From NCBI GenBank assembly GCA_000218705.1, contig GL947594.1:324586-388585 (forward strand): DNA of 64,000 bases. The letters are read 5' to 3'. Positions within the stretch are counted from its first letter, which is position 1; each line of letters begins with the position of its first letter. Below the pieces are notes generated by a model. The model worked only from the letters and a program-made list of their open reading frames with translations. It was not told the origin of the DNA and did no database searches. Shown piece after piece: positions 19,027-27,762 of this stretch. The translations under genes and the position numbers were made by a program. Source of the DNA: Prochlorococcus marinus bv. HNLC1. Its GTDB lineage: Bacteria > Cyanobacteriota > Cyanobacteriia > PCC-6307 > Cyanobiaceae.

Positions 19027-19074
19027 AGAAACCTTTAAGTAAAAGGTTGTATTCTTTAAATTTTAAAGGTTTCT
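19027..19074 (-). promoter_or_regulatory. Nested, mutually exclusive hairpins upstream of rplS
   Basis: AGAAACCTTTAA (19027-19038) and TTAAAGGTTTCT (19063-19074) form a perfect 12-base inverted repeat. Inside it, AACCTTT (19030-19036) and AAAGGTT (19042-19048) form a competing 7-base stem with a 5-base loop. The two cannot form at once because they share the left arm. They lie 34-81 bases before the rplS ATG at 18993, in the position of a leader. No T-run follows on the minus strand, so this is not a simple terminator. A regulatory role is inference. Confidence 0.4.
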
Positions 19075-19266
19075 TTCAGAAGTGTAAGTTTTAATTTGTA
19101 GAATTCTGTAACTTATGAATCCTAGGAATTTTTATTCCTAAATACAATTTATTTATTCAATTTAAAAATGTAGTAATAAATTTCATATCTTTTTCTCGTA
19201 ATGGTTTATGAAAGGTTTAAATTATATAAAAGAGTATTGTGAATTTTAAAAAATTTGCTTAAAACG

Positions 19267-20106
19267 ATGAAACATTTTGCAGAACTTTTATTAAATAATA
19301 AAATTTTTAAATCTCAAGATCAAGTACCTTTTATTGAAGGTAAAAGAGGTATTGAGATAAAGACTTCTAGAGAAATTAAATTAATAAAAAAATCTAGCCA
19401 AATTGTATCAAAAGTTCTTAGTGAGATAATTGATTTAATACAACCTGGAATGAGTACAAAGGATCTAGATGTTTTTGCAGAAAAAAGGATCAGAGAAATG
19501 GGAGCTACGCCAAGCTTTAAAGGATATCATGGTTTCCCAGCAAGTATTTGTTCAAGTATTAATAATGAAGTTGTTCATGGTATTCCAAATAAAAATAAAA
19601 TCATTAAAAATGGTGACCTTGTAAAGATTGATACTGGTGCTTATCTGGATGGTTATCATGGAGATAGTTGCGTTTCTATTTGTGTAGGCTCTGTAAATAA
19701 AGAAGTAGAAAGACTTAGTAATGTAGCTCATGAAGCTTTATATGCTGGTTTGAGTAAAATAAAAGCAGGTAATACTTTGTTGGATATTGCAGGCGCGATT
19801 GAAGATGTAGTTAAAAAAAATGGTTTTAGTGTAGTTGAAGATTATACAGGTCATGGTGTGGGAAGGAATCTTCATGAAGAACCGTCAGTTTTTAATTTTA
19901 GAACTAAAGATCTTCCTAATGTTGTTTTAAGAGAAGGGATGACCTTGGCGGTAGAGCCAATAGTTAATGCTGGTACAAAATACTGTAAGACGCTTAATGA
20001 CAGATGGACTGTAATTACCAAAGATGGTAAATTCTCGTCTCAATGGGAACATACAATAGTAGTGTTAAAAGATGGTATGGAAATACTAACTGATAGAGAT
20101 TTCTAA
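19267..20106 (+). CDS. map: Methionine aminopeptidase, type I
   Basis: Removes the initiator methionine from nascent proteins. The metal-binding set is present: Asp in [18 protein letters not shown] near residues 119-136, His in [16 protein letters not shown] near 195-210, Glu in TLAVEPIV, and Glu in [10 protein letters not shown]. Compared with the 264-residue E. coli enzyme, the 279-residue chain has a short N-terminal extension before the pita-bread core. A TTG at 19255 is in frame but ATG 19267 is preferred. Tail-to-tail with the SDR gene, one base between stops. Confidence 0.94.
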   Translation: MKHFAELLLNNKIFKSQDQVPFIEGKRGIEIKTSREIKLIKKSSQIVSKVLSEIIDLIQPGMSTKDLDVFAEKRIREMGATPSFKGYHGFPASICSSINNEVVHGIPNKNKIIKNGDLVKIDTGAYLDGYHGDSCVSICVGSVNKEVERLSNVAHEALYAGLSKIKAGNTLLDIAGAIEDVVKKNGFSVVEDYTGHGVGRNLHEEPSVFNFRTKDLPNVVLREGMTLAVEPIVNAGTKYCKTLNDRWTVITKDGKFSSQWEHTIVVLKDGMEILTDRDF

Positions 20107-20107
20107 T

Positions 20108-20821
20108 TTAAGATCTTTTCTTGAAAAATTTTAAAAGTTGATAATAGACAAAAAAGTAAAATTCTCTTAATGGAAATAAAATATAAGTTATGGGATTAGG
20201 ACTGATAATAATAAGATAATTACTAATTTTAGAAACATAGAAAATTAAACTTGCTACTGATTCAGGGGACATAATCCCAATTGGATTTAAATCAGATTTA
20301 AATGGTCCAAGAATAATTTTTTTTATTATCAGATTTCTTGACTTATTTTGATTATTGAAATTTCTTTTAAATGTTACTACTTGACCTATTAAAGACTTAC
20401 TTATTTCATAACAAGGATTTAAAGCAGGTAATATTTCTGCTTCAGAAGTATTAATCCAAATTTCTTTTGGTGAAGATTCAATTGATTGTGAAAGTGAAAT
20501 TTTTTCAAATAACTTTAAAATTTTAATTTTACTTGTAGCATTAATTTCGATTGATTTTTCTAAATCCTGTTGATAGTCATAAATTCCATGATTCAAGATC
20601 AATATATCAATTTTACTTAGGCTGTTTTCTAGTAGGAATTCTTTTCCGCACTCCCAATAAACCCATTCATTAGGTCCTTCCTCGACAAGCTCTTGAGGTT
20701 TTCTATTATGAGTAAAACCAATGATCTTATGTCCATGAGATCTAAATTTTTTTGTTAAGGCTTTTCCCAGAGATCCCCCTGCGCCTGTAATTCCAATTGT
20801 CTTTTTATTCGGCATCATCAA
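20108..20821 (-). CDS. Short-chain dehydrogenase/reductase family protein
   Basis: A Rossmann-fold oxidoreductase of 237 residues. The cofactor loop TGAGGSLGKALTKKF is near residues 12-26 (TGxxxxxG). ILILNHGIYDY near 85 replaces the common NNAG with NHG. YEISKSLIG near 137-145 supplies the YxxxK pair, with Ser in WINTSEAEI near 122. The C-terminus carries a hydrophobic aromatic stretch (PLREFYFFVYYQLLKFF) that may associate with membrane. The substrate is unknown. It ends against map and is divergent from the gene at 20961. Confidence 0.8.
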   Translation of the reverse strand: MMMPNKKTIGITGAGGSLGKALTKKFRSHGHKIIGFTHNRKPQELVEEGPNEWVYWECGKEFLLENSLSKIDILILNHGIYDYQQDLEKSIEINATSKIKILKLFEKISLSQSIESSPKEIWINTSEAEILPALNPCYEISKSLIGQVVTFKRNFNNQNKSRNLIIKKIILGPFKSDLNPIGIMSPESVASLIFYVSKISNYLIIISPNPITYILFPLREFYFFVYYQLLKFFKKRS

Positions 20822-20960
20822 TTTGGTAAAAAATCAACCTATGTTTTCACTTATTTTAATAAATTAATCTGAGAAGATTTTTATTTAATTTTCTCTCCAA
20901 ATAAATAATTGAATACTAGTAAAAAAAATACTAATCTATTTAAAGGACTAATTATTATTT

Positions 20961-22058
20961 ATGAGTAATATATTATTAATTGGATCTTGTGAACCATTTA
21001 GCGGTAAATCTGCATTGGTTCTTGGAATTGCAAAAAAAATAATTGACTATAATAAAAAAGTACGTATTGGTAAACCATTAGCTACCTGTATAGAACTAAC
21101 TAATCTTCCATCAATGGCTTATGAAGGGCTTATTGATGATGATGTCAAGTTTATAAGTTCTACTTTAGATATCGATGAAAACAATTTAATATCATCAGTA
21201 GGTTTATTAGATAATATTTCTTCAGCTAAAAGGATTACAAACAAAGATATTTCTCCTGGAAAAGGTTTTGAACAAATAAAAGAGCTTAAAAAAGATAGTT
21301 TTGATGGTTTGAATATTCTTGAAGCTGCTGGAAGTCTTCATGAAGGATTGGTTTATGGTTTAAGTCTTCCACAACTTGCAACTGCTTTAGATTCAAAAGT
21401 TTTAGTTGTTAACTTATGGGAAAATAGTACAAGTGTTGACGCACTTTTAAATGCAAAAAAACAATTAGGTGATCATTTTGCTGGGGCTGTATTAAATTCT
21501 GTAGTACCTTCAGATATTGAAGATATAAAGACTACAATAATTCCCTCTCTAAGAGAATTAGGAATAGAGATTTTTGGTGTTATGCCTAAATCTCCCTTAC
21601 TTAGAAGTGTTACTGTTGGAGAACTAATTAGAAGATTAGATGCAAGAGTGATTTGCTGTTCTGATAAGCAACAATTACTTGTTGAAACTTTAAGTATTGG
21701 TGCAATGGGAGTTAATTCTGCAATGGAATTTTTTAGAAGAAGAAGAAATATGGCAGTCGTTACTGGTGCTGATAGAACTGATATTCAGTTAGCGGCCTTA
21801 GAGGCCTCAACTCAATGTTTAATTTTAACTGGTATTGGTGAACCTTTGCCGCAGCTTATTCACAGAGCAGAAGAATTAGAAGTCCCAATTTTAAAAGTAG
21901 ATATTGATACACTCGCTTCAGTTGAAGTAATAGAGCAAGCTTTTGGCCATGTCAGATTACATGAATCAATAAAAGCATCTTATGCTATTCAATTAGTTCA
22001 TGAGAATGTAAATATTAATGGAATTCTTTCAAAAATTGATTTTGACTGCAATTTCTGA
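20961..22058 (+). CDS. BioD-like P-loop plus DRTGG domain protein
   Basis: A 365-residue two-domain protein. The N-terminal half is a dethiobiotin-synthetase-like P-loop domain (GSCEPFSGKSALVLGIAKKI near residues 7-26, Walker A GxxxxGKS). The C-terminal half is a DRTGG domain (SPLLRSVTVGELIRRL near 207, AVVTGADRTDIQLAALEAS near 265). The same pair makes up the N-terminus of long phosphate acetyltransferases, but the acetyltransferase domain is absent, so the common name phosphotransacetylase-like is misleading. Cyanobacteria conserve this stand-alone form; the function is unknown, perhaps nucleotide-sensing. The DprA-like gene follows 38 bases later. Confidence 0.83.
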   Translation: MSNILLIGSCEPFSGKSALVLGIAKKIIDYNKKVRIGKPLATCIELTNLPSMAYEGLIDDDVKFISSTLDIDENNLISSVGLLDNISSAKRITNKDISPGKGFEQIKELKKDSFDGLNILEAAGSLHEGLVYGLSLPQLATALDSKVLVVNLWENSTSVDALLNAKKQLGDHFAGAVLNSVVPSDIEDIKTTIIPSLRELGIEIFGVMPKSPLLRSVTVGELIRRLDARVICCSDKQQLLVETLSIGAMGVNSAMEFFRRRRNMAVVTGADRTDIQLAALEASTQCLILTGIGEPLPQLIHRAEELEVPILKVDIDTLASVEVIEQAFGHVRLHESIKASYAIQLVHENVNINGILSKIDFDCNF

Positions 22059-22096
22059 GATTATTGCTAATTTCAAAATATGGTACTTAGATTATT

Positions 22097-22609
22097 TTGA
22101 GTCGCTCTTTAGATCTCCCTTCAACTGAAAGCGTTGATACTCTCGCGCAAGAACTTGCAAAACTCCAAGATAATGGTAAAAGAAGAATCGCTTTTTTAGG
22201 AAGTAGACATGTTCCAGTTGTAGATATTCATCTTATTGAACTTATTGCTAGGTCTTTAGCAGAGGAGGGCCATTCAATTATTACATCTGGTTCTCAAGGC
22301 GTTAATGCAACTGTTATTAGGGCGGTCTTAGAAATTAACCCATCTTTACTAACAGTGTTACTTCCACAAAGTTTAGATAAACAAATTCCAGAAATTAAAG
22401 CTCAGCTTGAGAGAGTTATGCACCTAATTGAAAAAACTGAGAATGATAATCTACCTTTACCTCTCGCAAGTAGTTTATGTAATCAAGAAATAATAAATAG
22501 ATGTGATCAATTAATTTGTTTTGCCTTTCATGATAGTGAAACTTTGTTAAATAGCTGTAGATGTGCTGAAGATATGGGTAAAGTTGTAAGTTTATTATTT
22601 TTTGATTAA
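22097..22609 (+). CDS. Rossmann/SLOG-like protein, annotated DprA-like in relatives
   Basis: A 170-residue protein with a nucleotide-binding Rossmann pattern: RRIAFLGSRHVPVVDIHLIE near residues 28-47, HSIITSGSQGVNATVIRAVL near 64-83 and LLTVLLPQSLDKQ near 92. This resembles the SLOG superfamily that includes DprA and LOG proteins. It is much shorter than true DprA and lacks its flanking domains, so a role in DNA uptake is uncertain. The start is TTG at 22097 because no ATG precedes the conserved region. It sits between the DRTGG protein and yajQ, all on the plus strand. Confidence 0.75.
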   Translation: MSRSLDLPSTESVDTLAQELAKLQDNGKRRIAFLGSRHVPVVDIHLIELIARSLAEEGHSIITSGSQGVNATVIRAVLEINPSLLTVLLPQSLDKQIPEIKAQLERVMHLIEKTENDNLPLPLASSLCNQEIINRCDQLICFAFHDSETLLNSCRCAEDMGKVVSLLFFD

Positions 22610-22677
22610 ATTTTCATACCAACTTTTGTTTAAATCTTTCTAAGAGGGATAATAATGTTATTAATTAATTTATAATA

Positions 22678-23175
22678 ATGGCTGAAAATTTTTCTTTTGA
22701 TGTTGTATCTGATTTTGATAGACAAGAGCTTGTTAACACACTAGATCAAGTTAAGCGTGAAATTGCTCAGAGATATGATCTTAAAGGTACTGATACTACA
22801 GTTGAGTTAGAGAAGGAGAGTATTTTTATCATCACAAATAGTGAATTAACCTTAAATTCAGTTATTGATATTATCAGACAAAAAGCAACCAAAAGAAAAT
22901 TATCTTTAAAAATCTTTGATTTTGAATCAATTGAAGTTATTAGTGGAAATAGAGTTAAACAGAATATAAAATTAATTAAAGGTTTAGATCAGGAAATTGC
23001 AAAAAAAATTAGTAAAGAATTAAGAAATAATATCAAAAAAATAAATGTCAGTATTCAGGGAGATAGTTTAAGAGTTGCTAGCAAAAGTAAAAATGACCTT
23101 CAATTGGCTATTGGAATGATGGATAGCTTCGAAGAGAAATTTCAAATTCCTCTACAAACAAATAATTATCGTTAA
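22678..23175 (+). CDS. yajQ: YajQ family nucleotide-binding protein (UPF0234)
   Basis: A 165-residue small protein with the YajQ pattern: FSFDVVSDFDRQELVNTLDQ at residues 5-24, then QRYDLKGTDTTVELE, then QNIKLIKGLDQEIAKKISKE near 100. The C-terminus is KNDLQLAIGMMDSFEE near 140. YajQ proteins bind nucleotides (cyclic di-GMP in some species) and tRNA in vitro; the cellular role here is unknown. The start ATG 22678 gives the canonical MAENFSFD N-terminus. Confidence 0.93.
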   Translation: MAENFSFDVVSDFDRQELVNTLDQVKREIAQRYDLKGTDTTVELEKESIFIITNSELTLNSVIDIIRQKATKRKLSLKIFDFESIEVISGNRVKQNIKLIKGLDQEIAKKISKELRNNIKKINVSIQGDSLRVASKSKNDLQLAIGMMDSFEEKFQIPLQTNNYR

Positions 23176-23206
23176 TATATTTTGTTATTCAAATAATATA
23201 TATTTA

Positions 23207-23464
23207 ATGGTAGATTACTCAGATTCATTAATTAAGTTACTTATTTATAAAGTTAAAAGTTACCCTAATTTCTCAGAAAACGAGTTAGAAAAGTTTTGTT
23301 GGATGGCAGTACATGAACATAAGCACGGAATGCTACCTTCAGAGTATGATGTAAGAGAAATTGATGAAAGTCTCTATCTTATACTTTTGAAGCAATTTAA
23401 AGACAGAATAAATTTAATAATTCATTTAATCAAAAAACAATTATTAAAAATATATTTAATTTAG
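23207..23464 (+). CDS. Hypothetical protein, 85 aa
   Basis: Not recognised. It is rich in charged and aromatic residues: a short helix VDYSDSLIKLLIYKVKSY, then FSENELEKFCWMAVHEHKHG, then YDVREIDESLYLILLKQF. The C-terminus is basic and hydrophobic (IHLIKKQLLKIYLI). No signal peptide or known motif. The start ATG 23207 lies 31 bases after yajQ, in the same orientation, and the prohibitin gene starts 59 bases after its stop, so it may belong to that transcript. Given the local indel rate, the C-terminal end may be affected by a frameshift. Confidence 0.55.
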   Translation: MVDYSDSLIKLLIYKVKSYPNFSENELEKFCWMAVHEHKHGMLPSEYDVREIDESLYLILLKQFKDRINLIIHLIKKQLLKIYLI

Positions 23465-23523
23465 AGAATTTAACAATGCAATAATTAATTTATTTAAATA
23501 AGATAAAAAAAAATATAAATTTA

Positions 23524-24331
23524 ATGTCATCTTCTTTTAAAAATGTCACTCCGGCAGGTCCAGGAGGAACAGCAACTTTATTAATTGTTTTATCTTTTAC
23601 AGGATTTTTATTACTTAACACAATCTCTATTTGTTGTTCCTTCAGGTCAAGTTGCTGTAGTCACTACACTTGGTAAAGTTACTAAAAAAGAGAGAAGAGC
23701 TGGTTTAAATGCAAAAATACCATTCATACAGAATGTCTATCCTTTTGATATTAAGACCCAAGTTCAACCAGAAAAATTTGAGACTTTAACAAAAGATCTT
23801 CAAGTTATAAAAGCCACAGCAACTGTTAAATATGCTATTAAGCCTGAGCAGGCACCAACCATTTTTAGAACTATTGCTAATAGAAATGGTGAAATTTATC
23901 AAAAAATAGTATATCCGTCTTTACTTAAGGCACTCAAGTCAGTTTTCTCTCAATATGAATTAGAATCCATAGCTACTGATTTTAATGTTATTTCAGAAAA
24001 AGTTGCGGAATCAGTTGCCGTTGAACTTAAGGCGTTCGACTTTGTTGATGTTCAAAGTTTAGATCTAACAGGCCTTGAAATAGCAGAAGAATATAGAGCT
24101 GCAATTGAACAAAAACAAATAGCTGGTCAGCAACTTTTAAGGGCTAAAACTGAAGTTGAAATTGCAGAACAAGAAGCATTAAGATATGAGACTTTAAATA
24201 GAAGTCTTGATGATCAAGTTTTGTTTAAATTATTTCTTGATAAGTGGGATGGTAGAACTCAAGTTGTCCCAGGTTTACCGGGCTCATCAAATAGTACTCC
24301 ACCTGTAATAGTTAATGGAGAAAGAAGATAA
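23524..24331 (+). CDS. Prohibitin/SPFH-domain membrane protein, frameshifted near start
   Basis: SPFH/prohibitin proteins form membrane-bound rings that scaffold membrane quality control. The true start is probably ATG 23524 (MSSSFKNVTPAGPGGTATLL), followed by one membrane helix. Near 23620 the frame changes: removing one A from CTTAACACA joins it to LTQSLFVVPSGQVAVVTTLG. From there the band-7 domain runs cleanly, with VKTQ-like DIKTQVQPEKFETLTKD near residue 95, AEEYRAAIEQKQIAGQQLL near 190 and a glycine/serine/proline-rich tail. The reconstructed length is about 268 residues. The extra base is most likely an error. Confidence 0.87.
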
Positions 24332-24333
24332 AT

Positions 24334-25637
24334 TTAATTTTTTAAATTTTTAAAAGATTGTTCAAATGCTTCTATAGTTTGATCAATTTCTTCATCTGAA
24401 TGTGCTAAGGATGTAAATCCAGCTTCGTATGAACTAGGAGCTAAATATACACCCCTAGTTAACATCTCTCTATGAAGTTTGCCAAATAATTCAGAATTGG
24501 TAGATTTAGCTTCCTCAAAATTTCTAACTGGACCATCACATAAAAAGAAACCAAACATTGCACTTACACTTCCACCATTAATAGAAATACCATTATTAAT
24601 GGCAGCTTGAATAATTCCTTCAATGAGTCTAGTAGTTGTTGCTTCTAACTTTTCATAAGTTCCTTCTTGCTTTAATAATTCTAAAGTTTTAATTCCAGCA
24701 GTCATAGCAAGAGGATTTCCACTTAATGTACCGGCTTGATAAACAGGGCCTGAAGGGGCGATCATCTCCATAATATCCTTTCTCCCTCCGTAAGCACCAA
24801 CTGGTAAACCTCCTCCTATAACTTTCCCAAGAGTAGTTAAGTCAGGAGTTACACCAAATCTTTTTTGAGCTCCTCCATAACTAATCCTGAAGCCAGTCAT
24901 AACTTCATCAAATACTAGTAATGCTCCATTCTCTGTAGTTAACTCTCTTAGGCCTTCTAGGAATCCAGGCTCAGGTGTAATAAAACCTGCGTTACCAACA
25001 ATCGGTTCTAAGAATTACACCAGAAATTGCATCGGGATTTTCTGAAAATAATTTCTTAACAGCTTCAAGATCATTATATGGAGCGGTCAAGAGTATTGGC
25101 TGTAGTAGTTCTTGGAACTCCTGGAGAATCAGGGAGCCCAAGAGTTGCTACCCCAGATCCTGCTTTTACCAAAAACATATCTGCATGTCCGTGATAACAG
25201 CCATCAAATTTGATAACCTTGTCTCTACCAGTGAATGCTCTCATCAGCCTTAGAACTGCCATGCAAGCCTCTGTACCGCTGTTTACGAATCTGACCATCT
25301 CTACTGAAGGAACAGCATCAATAACCATTTCTGCAAGCTTATTCTCGAGGACACATGGAGCACCAAAACTAGTACCTTTCTCAATTGCTTCTTGTAAAGC
25401 GGTTGTGACCTCAGGATGAGCGTGTCCGCATATAGCAGGACCCCAGCTGCCAATGTAATCTATATACCTATTACCATCAATATCCCATGCAAATGGGCCT
25501 TTAACTCTATCAAAAACAATAGGTTGCCCATTAACTGATTTGAAAGCTCTTACTGGTGAACTAACTCCTCCAGGCATAAGACCTTGAGCAGCAGAAAAGA
25601 TTTCTTGGGATTTAGAAATATTTAATATATCAGTCAC
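24334..25637 (-). CDS. hemL: Glutamate-1-semialdehyde 2,1-aminomutase, split by two frameshifts
   Basis: PLP enzyme giving 5-aminolevulinate, the first committed tetrapyrrole precursor. The N-terminal piece (25637-25090) reads from [20 protein letters not shown] through [15 protein letters not shown] and [19 protein letters not shown] to [11 protein letters not shown]. Near 25088 an extra base shifts the frame; an expected [17 protein letters not shown] segment follows. A second extra base near 25009 precedes [16 protein letters not shown] and then [20 protein letters not shown], where the PLP-lysine region ([18 protein letters not shown]) is intact. Removing both bases gives 433 residues, the family length. 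The gene is essential for chlorophyll, so sequence error is the best explanation. Confidence 0.94.
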
Positions 25638-25863
25638 GATATAAATAATTTAGAGAATTTGAAAAAATGTATCATGATCTAAATTAGAAATAAGATTGAA
25701 ATTTGTCAATTCGTATGAAATTCTACATTATGATATTTTCTTTGCGATTTAGTGGATTGTAAATTGATTTTATTGAAAAGAAAGTTGCAAATTATAAATT
25801 TCTTATAAAATTTCCTATCTCAATGGGGGTTCTTAAGGAATTTTTATTTTAAATTTTTTATTT

Positions 25864-26709
25864 CTATAAATTAAATATGTCATCATCATCATCTTCAAAT
25901 TCAATTAAATTTTCCTGAAAATCTAAATTAATCATTATGGGAGCATGATCACTGGGTTGATTATTTTCTCTTTGACTCCTTTCAATTACTGAACTTTTTA
26001 AATTGGATAAAAGATTGTTGCTTAGATAAATATGGTCAATACGCCAACCCTTATTCAACTCAAATGAATTATTACGGTAATCCCACCAACTCCAATGTCC
26101 AGAGCATTTTTCAAATACGCGAAATGAATCTTTAAATCTTGAACCAAGTGCTTCTCTTAACATTTTACGCTCAATTTCTGATGCCATAATGCTGCCTGTA
26201 AACTTATCTGGAGCATAAATATCATTATCATCTAAAGCGATATTAAAATCACCTAGAAGACAAGTTGGTTCTCCTCTTTTTGATTGTTTAACCAAATATT
26301 CATTAAGCATTGCGAGCCAATTAACTTTATAATTAAATTTCTCAGAATTAAGTGATGAGCCGTTTGGAACATAAACATTTATTATTCTAATTCCATTTAT
26401 AAGTCCGCTTATGATCCTTTTTTGAAAATGTAATTCTTCAGAAATTTCTAATTGGTTTAGCTCTCCAGGGAAACCATATCTAATATCAGCAATATTATCT
26501 TTACTAATAATTGCTACTCCATTATATGATTTTTGTCCGTAAAATTTGACGTCATAACCAATATTCTCAAAAGTCTTATAGGGAAAATCTTTGTCTGATA
26601 CTTTTGTCTCTTGCAGGCAAAGCACCTCAGGTTGTTCATCTTCAAGCCATTTTATAACTTGTGATAATCTTGACCTTATTGAATTTACATTCCAAGAAGC
26701 TATTAACAA
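25864..26709 (-). CDS. xthA: Exodeoxyribonuclease III family nuclease
   Basis: AP endonuclease/exonuclease of base-excision repair. The EEP fold is plain: IASWNVNSIRSRLSQVIKWL at residues 3-22, then EVLCLQETKVSD with the metal-binding Glu near 35. VYVPNGSS near 113, GDFNIALDD near 153 and HWSWWDYRN near 216 follow, then GWRIDHIYLS and the terminal PSDHAPIM carrying the catalytic Asp-His. An acidic tail (FEDDDDDIF) extends past the catalytic domain. The 281-residue length is normal for XthA. A 226-base AT-rich gap separates it from hemL. Confidence 0.92.
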   Translation of the reverse strand: MLIASWNVNSIRSRLSQVIKWLEDEQPEVLCLQETKVSDKDFPYKTFENIGYDVKFYGQKSYNGVAIISKDNIADIRYGFPGELNQLEISEELHFQKRIISGLINGIRIINVYVPNGSSLNSEKFNYKVNWLAMLNEYLVKQSKRGEPTCLLGDFNIALDDNDIYAPDKFTGSIMASEIERKMLREALGSRFKDSFRVFEKCSGHWSWWDYRNNSFELNKGWRIDHIYLSNNLLSNLKSSVIERSQRENNQPSDHAPIMINLDFQENLIEFEDDDDDIFNL

Positions 26710-26765
26710 TTTATGGATTAGTTATGTAAGATTAAATTAGCAAAAAATATAAAATATAAATAGTT

Positions 26766-27071
26766 TTGACTTTAAACAAGAAACAATCAAAAAGCATATT
26801 TAATAATTACAAGTATTTGCTTTATTTATTCATATCTCCGATTTTTTTAATAAGCTATCAATCGATTGCTCAAGAAAGTTATAAATTAAGTGAAATGGAA
26901 ATAAATAGAACTATTAATTTAGATGATGAAGATAATCTTGATTTTCCTACTAATCCTTTCGAAATTGTTGATAGGCTCAGAAGAGCTAATAGTATGAATG
27001 ACGCAACAAAACCCTCAGACGCAATTGATGATGCCATTAAATCTTTTGATATGATCAATGAAGATAAATAA
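26766..27071 (+). CDS. Hypothetical exported or membrane-anchored protein, 101 aa
   Basis: Not recognised. After a basic N-terminus the segment YLLYLFISPIFLISYQSIAQ (residues 18-37) looks like a signal peptide or anchor, with a possible cleavage after SIA. The remainder is acidic: INRTINLDDEDNLDFPTNPF, then EIVDRLRRANSM and repeated DAI elements (PSDAIDDAIKSFD). The start is TTG 26766, without an alternative ATG upstream of the hydrophobic stretch. It is divergent from xthA. A lumenal or periplasmic location is inferred from the N-terminus. Confidence 0.6.
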   Translation: MTLNKKQSKSIFNNYKYLLYLFISPIFLISYQSIAQESYKLSEMEINRTINLDDEDNLDFPTNPFEIVDRLRRANSMNDATKPSDAIDDAIKSFDMINEDK

Positions 27072-27122
27072 ATGTGATTTTTTCATGGCTTGGATAAATT
27101 TCTTATTTCAAAATATTTTTAA

Positions 27123-27717
27123 ATGATTAAAAGCCCAATCCCAAAAGTTTCAAACAAGAAACAATTCAGAGCTATAGGAATAGTTTGTGGAATGTATAAA
27201 CCTCACGAAAATAATTTATTAAATAAAGGATTTATTGAAGATTCAAACGGTCTCAAAATTGATGCAGTAGTTTTAGGAAAAGCTTTACCAGTAATAAAGA
27301 AATTTATAAACTTTGAAAAACAATATTATTGGATTGTTTATCCAAGGAATAAAGATTCAAATAATATTCATCTACAAATTGCGGGTATATGGGATCCAAG
27401 TAACTTCAAAAATAATGATGATTACAAAATTAATAAAACTCATGATTTACTGCTTTCATTGGATTTAAAAGATAATCTCTTTTCAATTCGGGGTAAATTA
27501 ATTTTTATAAATATTCAAGAAAAAGAATTGATTATCAAAATATGTCCTTCTAATCAAAGTAAAAATAAAAAATAAATCATTTAAAATTTTAGTTAAAGGA
27601 GAAATATCAATGAAGTATATAAATTCTTTTGTAAGTCTTGAAGTAATAAGGATAGAGAATTCTTTATTTTTGGAAAAATTCGAGATAATTGAGGATAAAA
27701 CATCCGAAAGTATTTAA
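27123..27717 (+). CDS. Conserved cyanobacterial protein, frameshifted in an A-rich tract
   Basis: The first frame reads from MIKSPIPKVSNKKQFRAIGI through IVCGMYKPHENNLLNKGF, YYWIVYPRNKDSNNIHLQIA and GIWDPSNF, then stops at 27575 just after AAAAATAAAAAATAAA. Shifting by one base in that tract gives a continued frame, KSFKILVKGEISMKYINSFV, then LEVIRIENSLFLEKFEIIED, ending at the TAA at 27715-27717. Without that join the protein lacks its basic C-terminus. I recall similar cyanobacterial proteins of unknown function with the opening FRAIG and the central YP motif, but I cannot name the family. The frameshift lies in a homopolymer and is likely an error. Confidence 0.7.
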
Positions 27718-27762
27718 TGTTTATTCCAAAATGCATCAACATTTTTACTAAAGGAAATAAAT

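Noticed and set aside
20919..20931. Possible NtcA site GTA...TAC upstream of the gene at 20961
   Set aside because: The half-sites are separated by 7 bases of poly-A, not the 8 needed for GTA-N8-TAC.
25638..25863. Small RNA or gene in the 226-base gap between hemL and xthA
   Set aside because: No open frame of note, no stable stem and no promoter pair could be supported.
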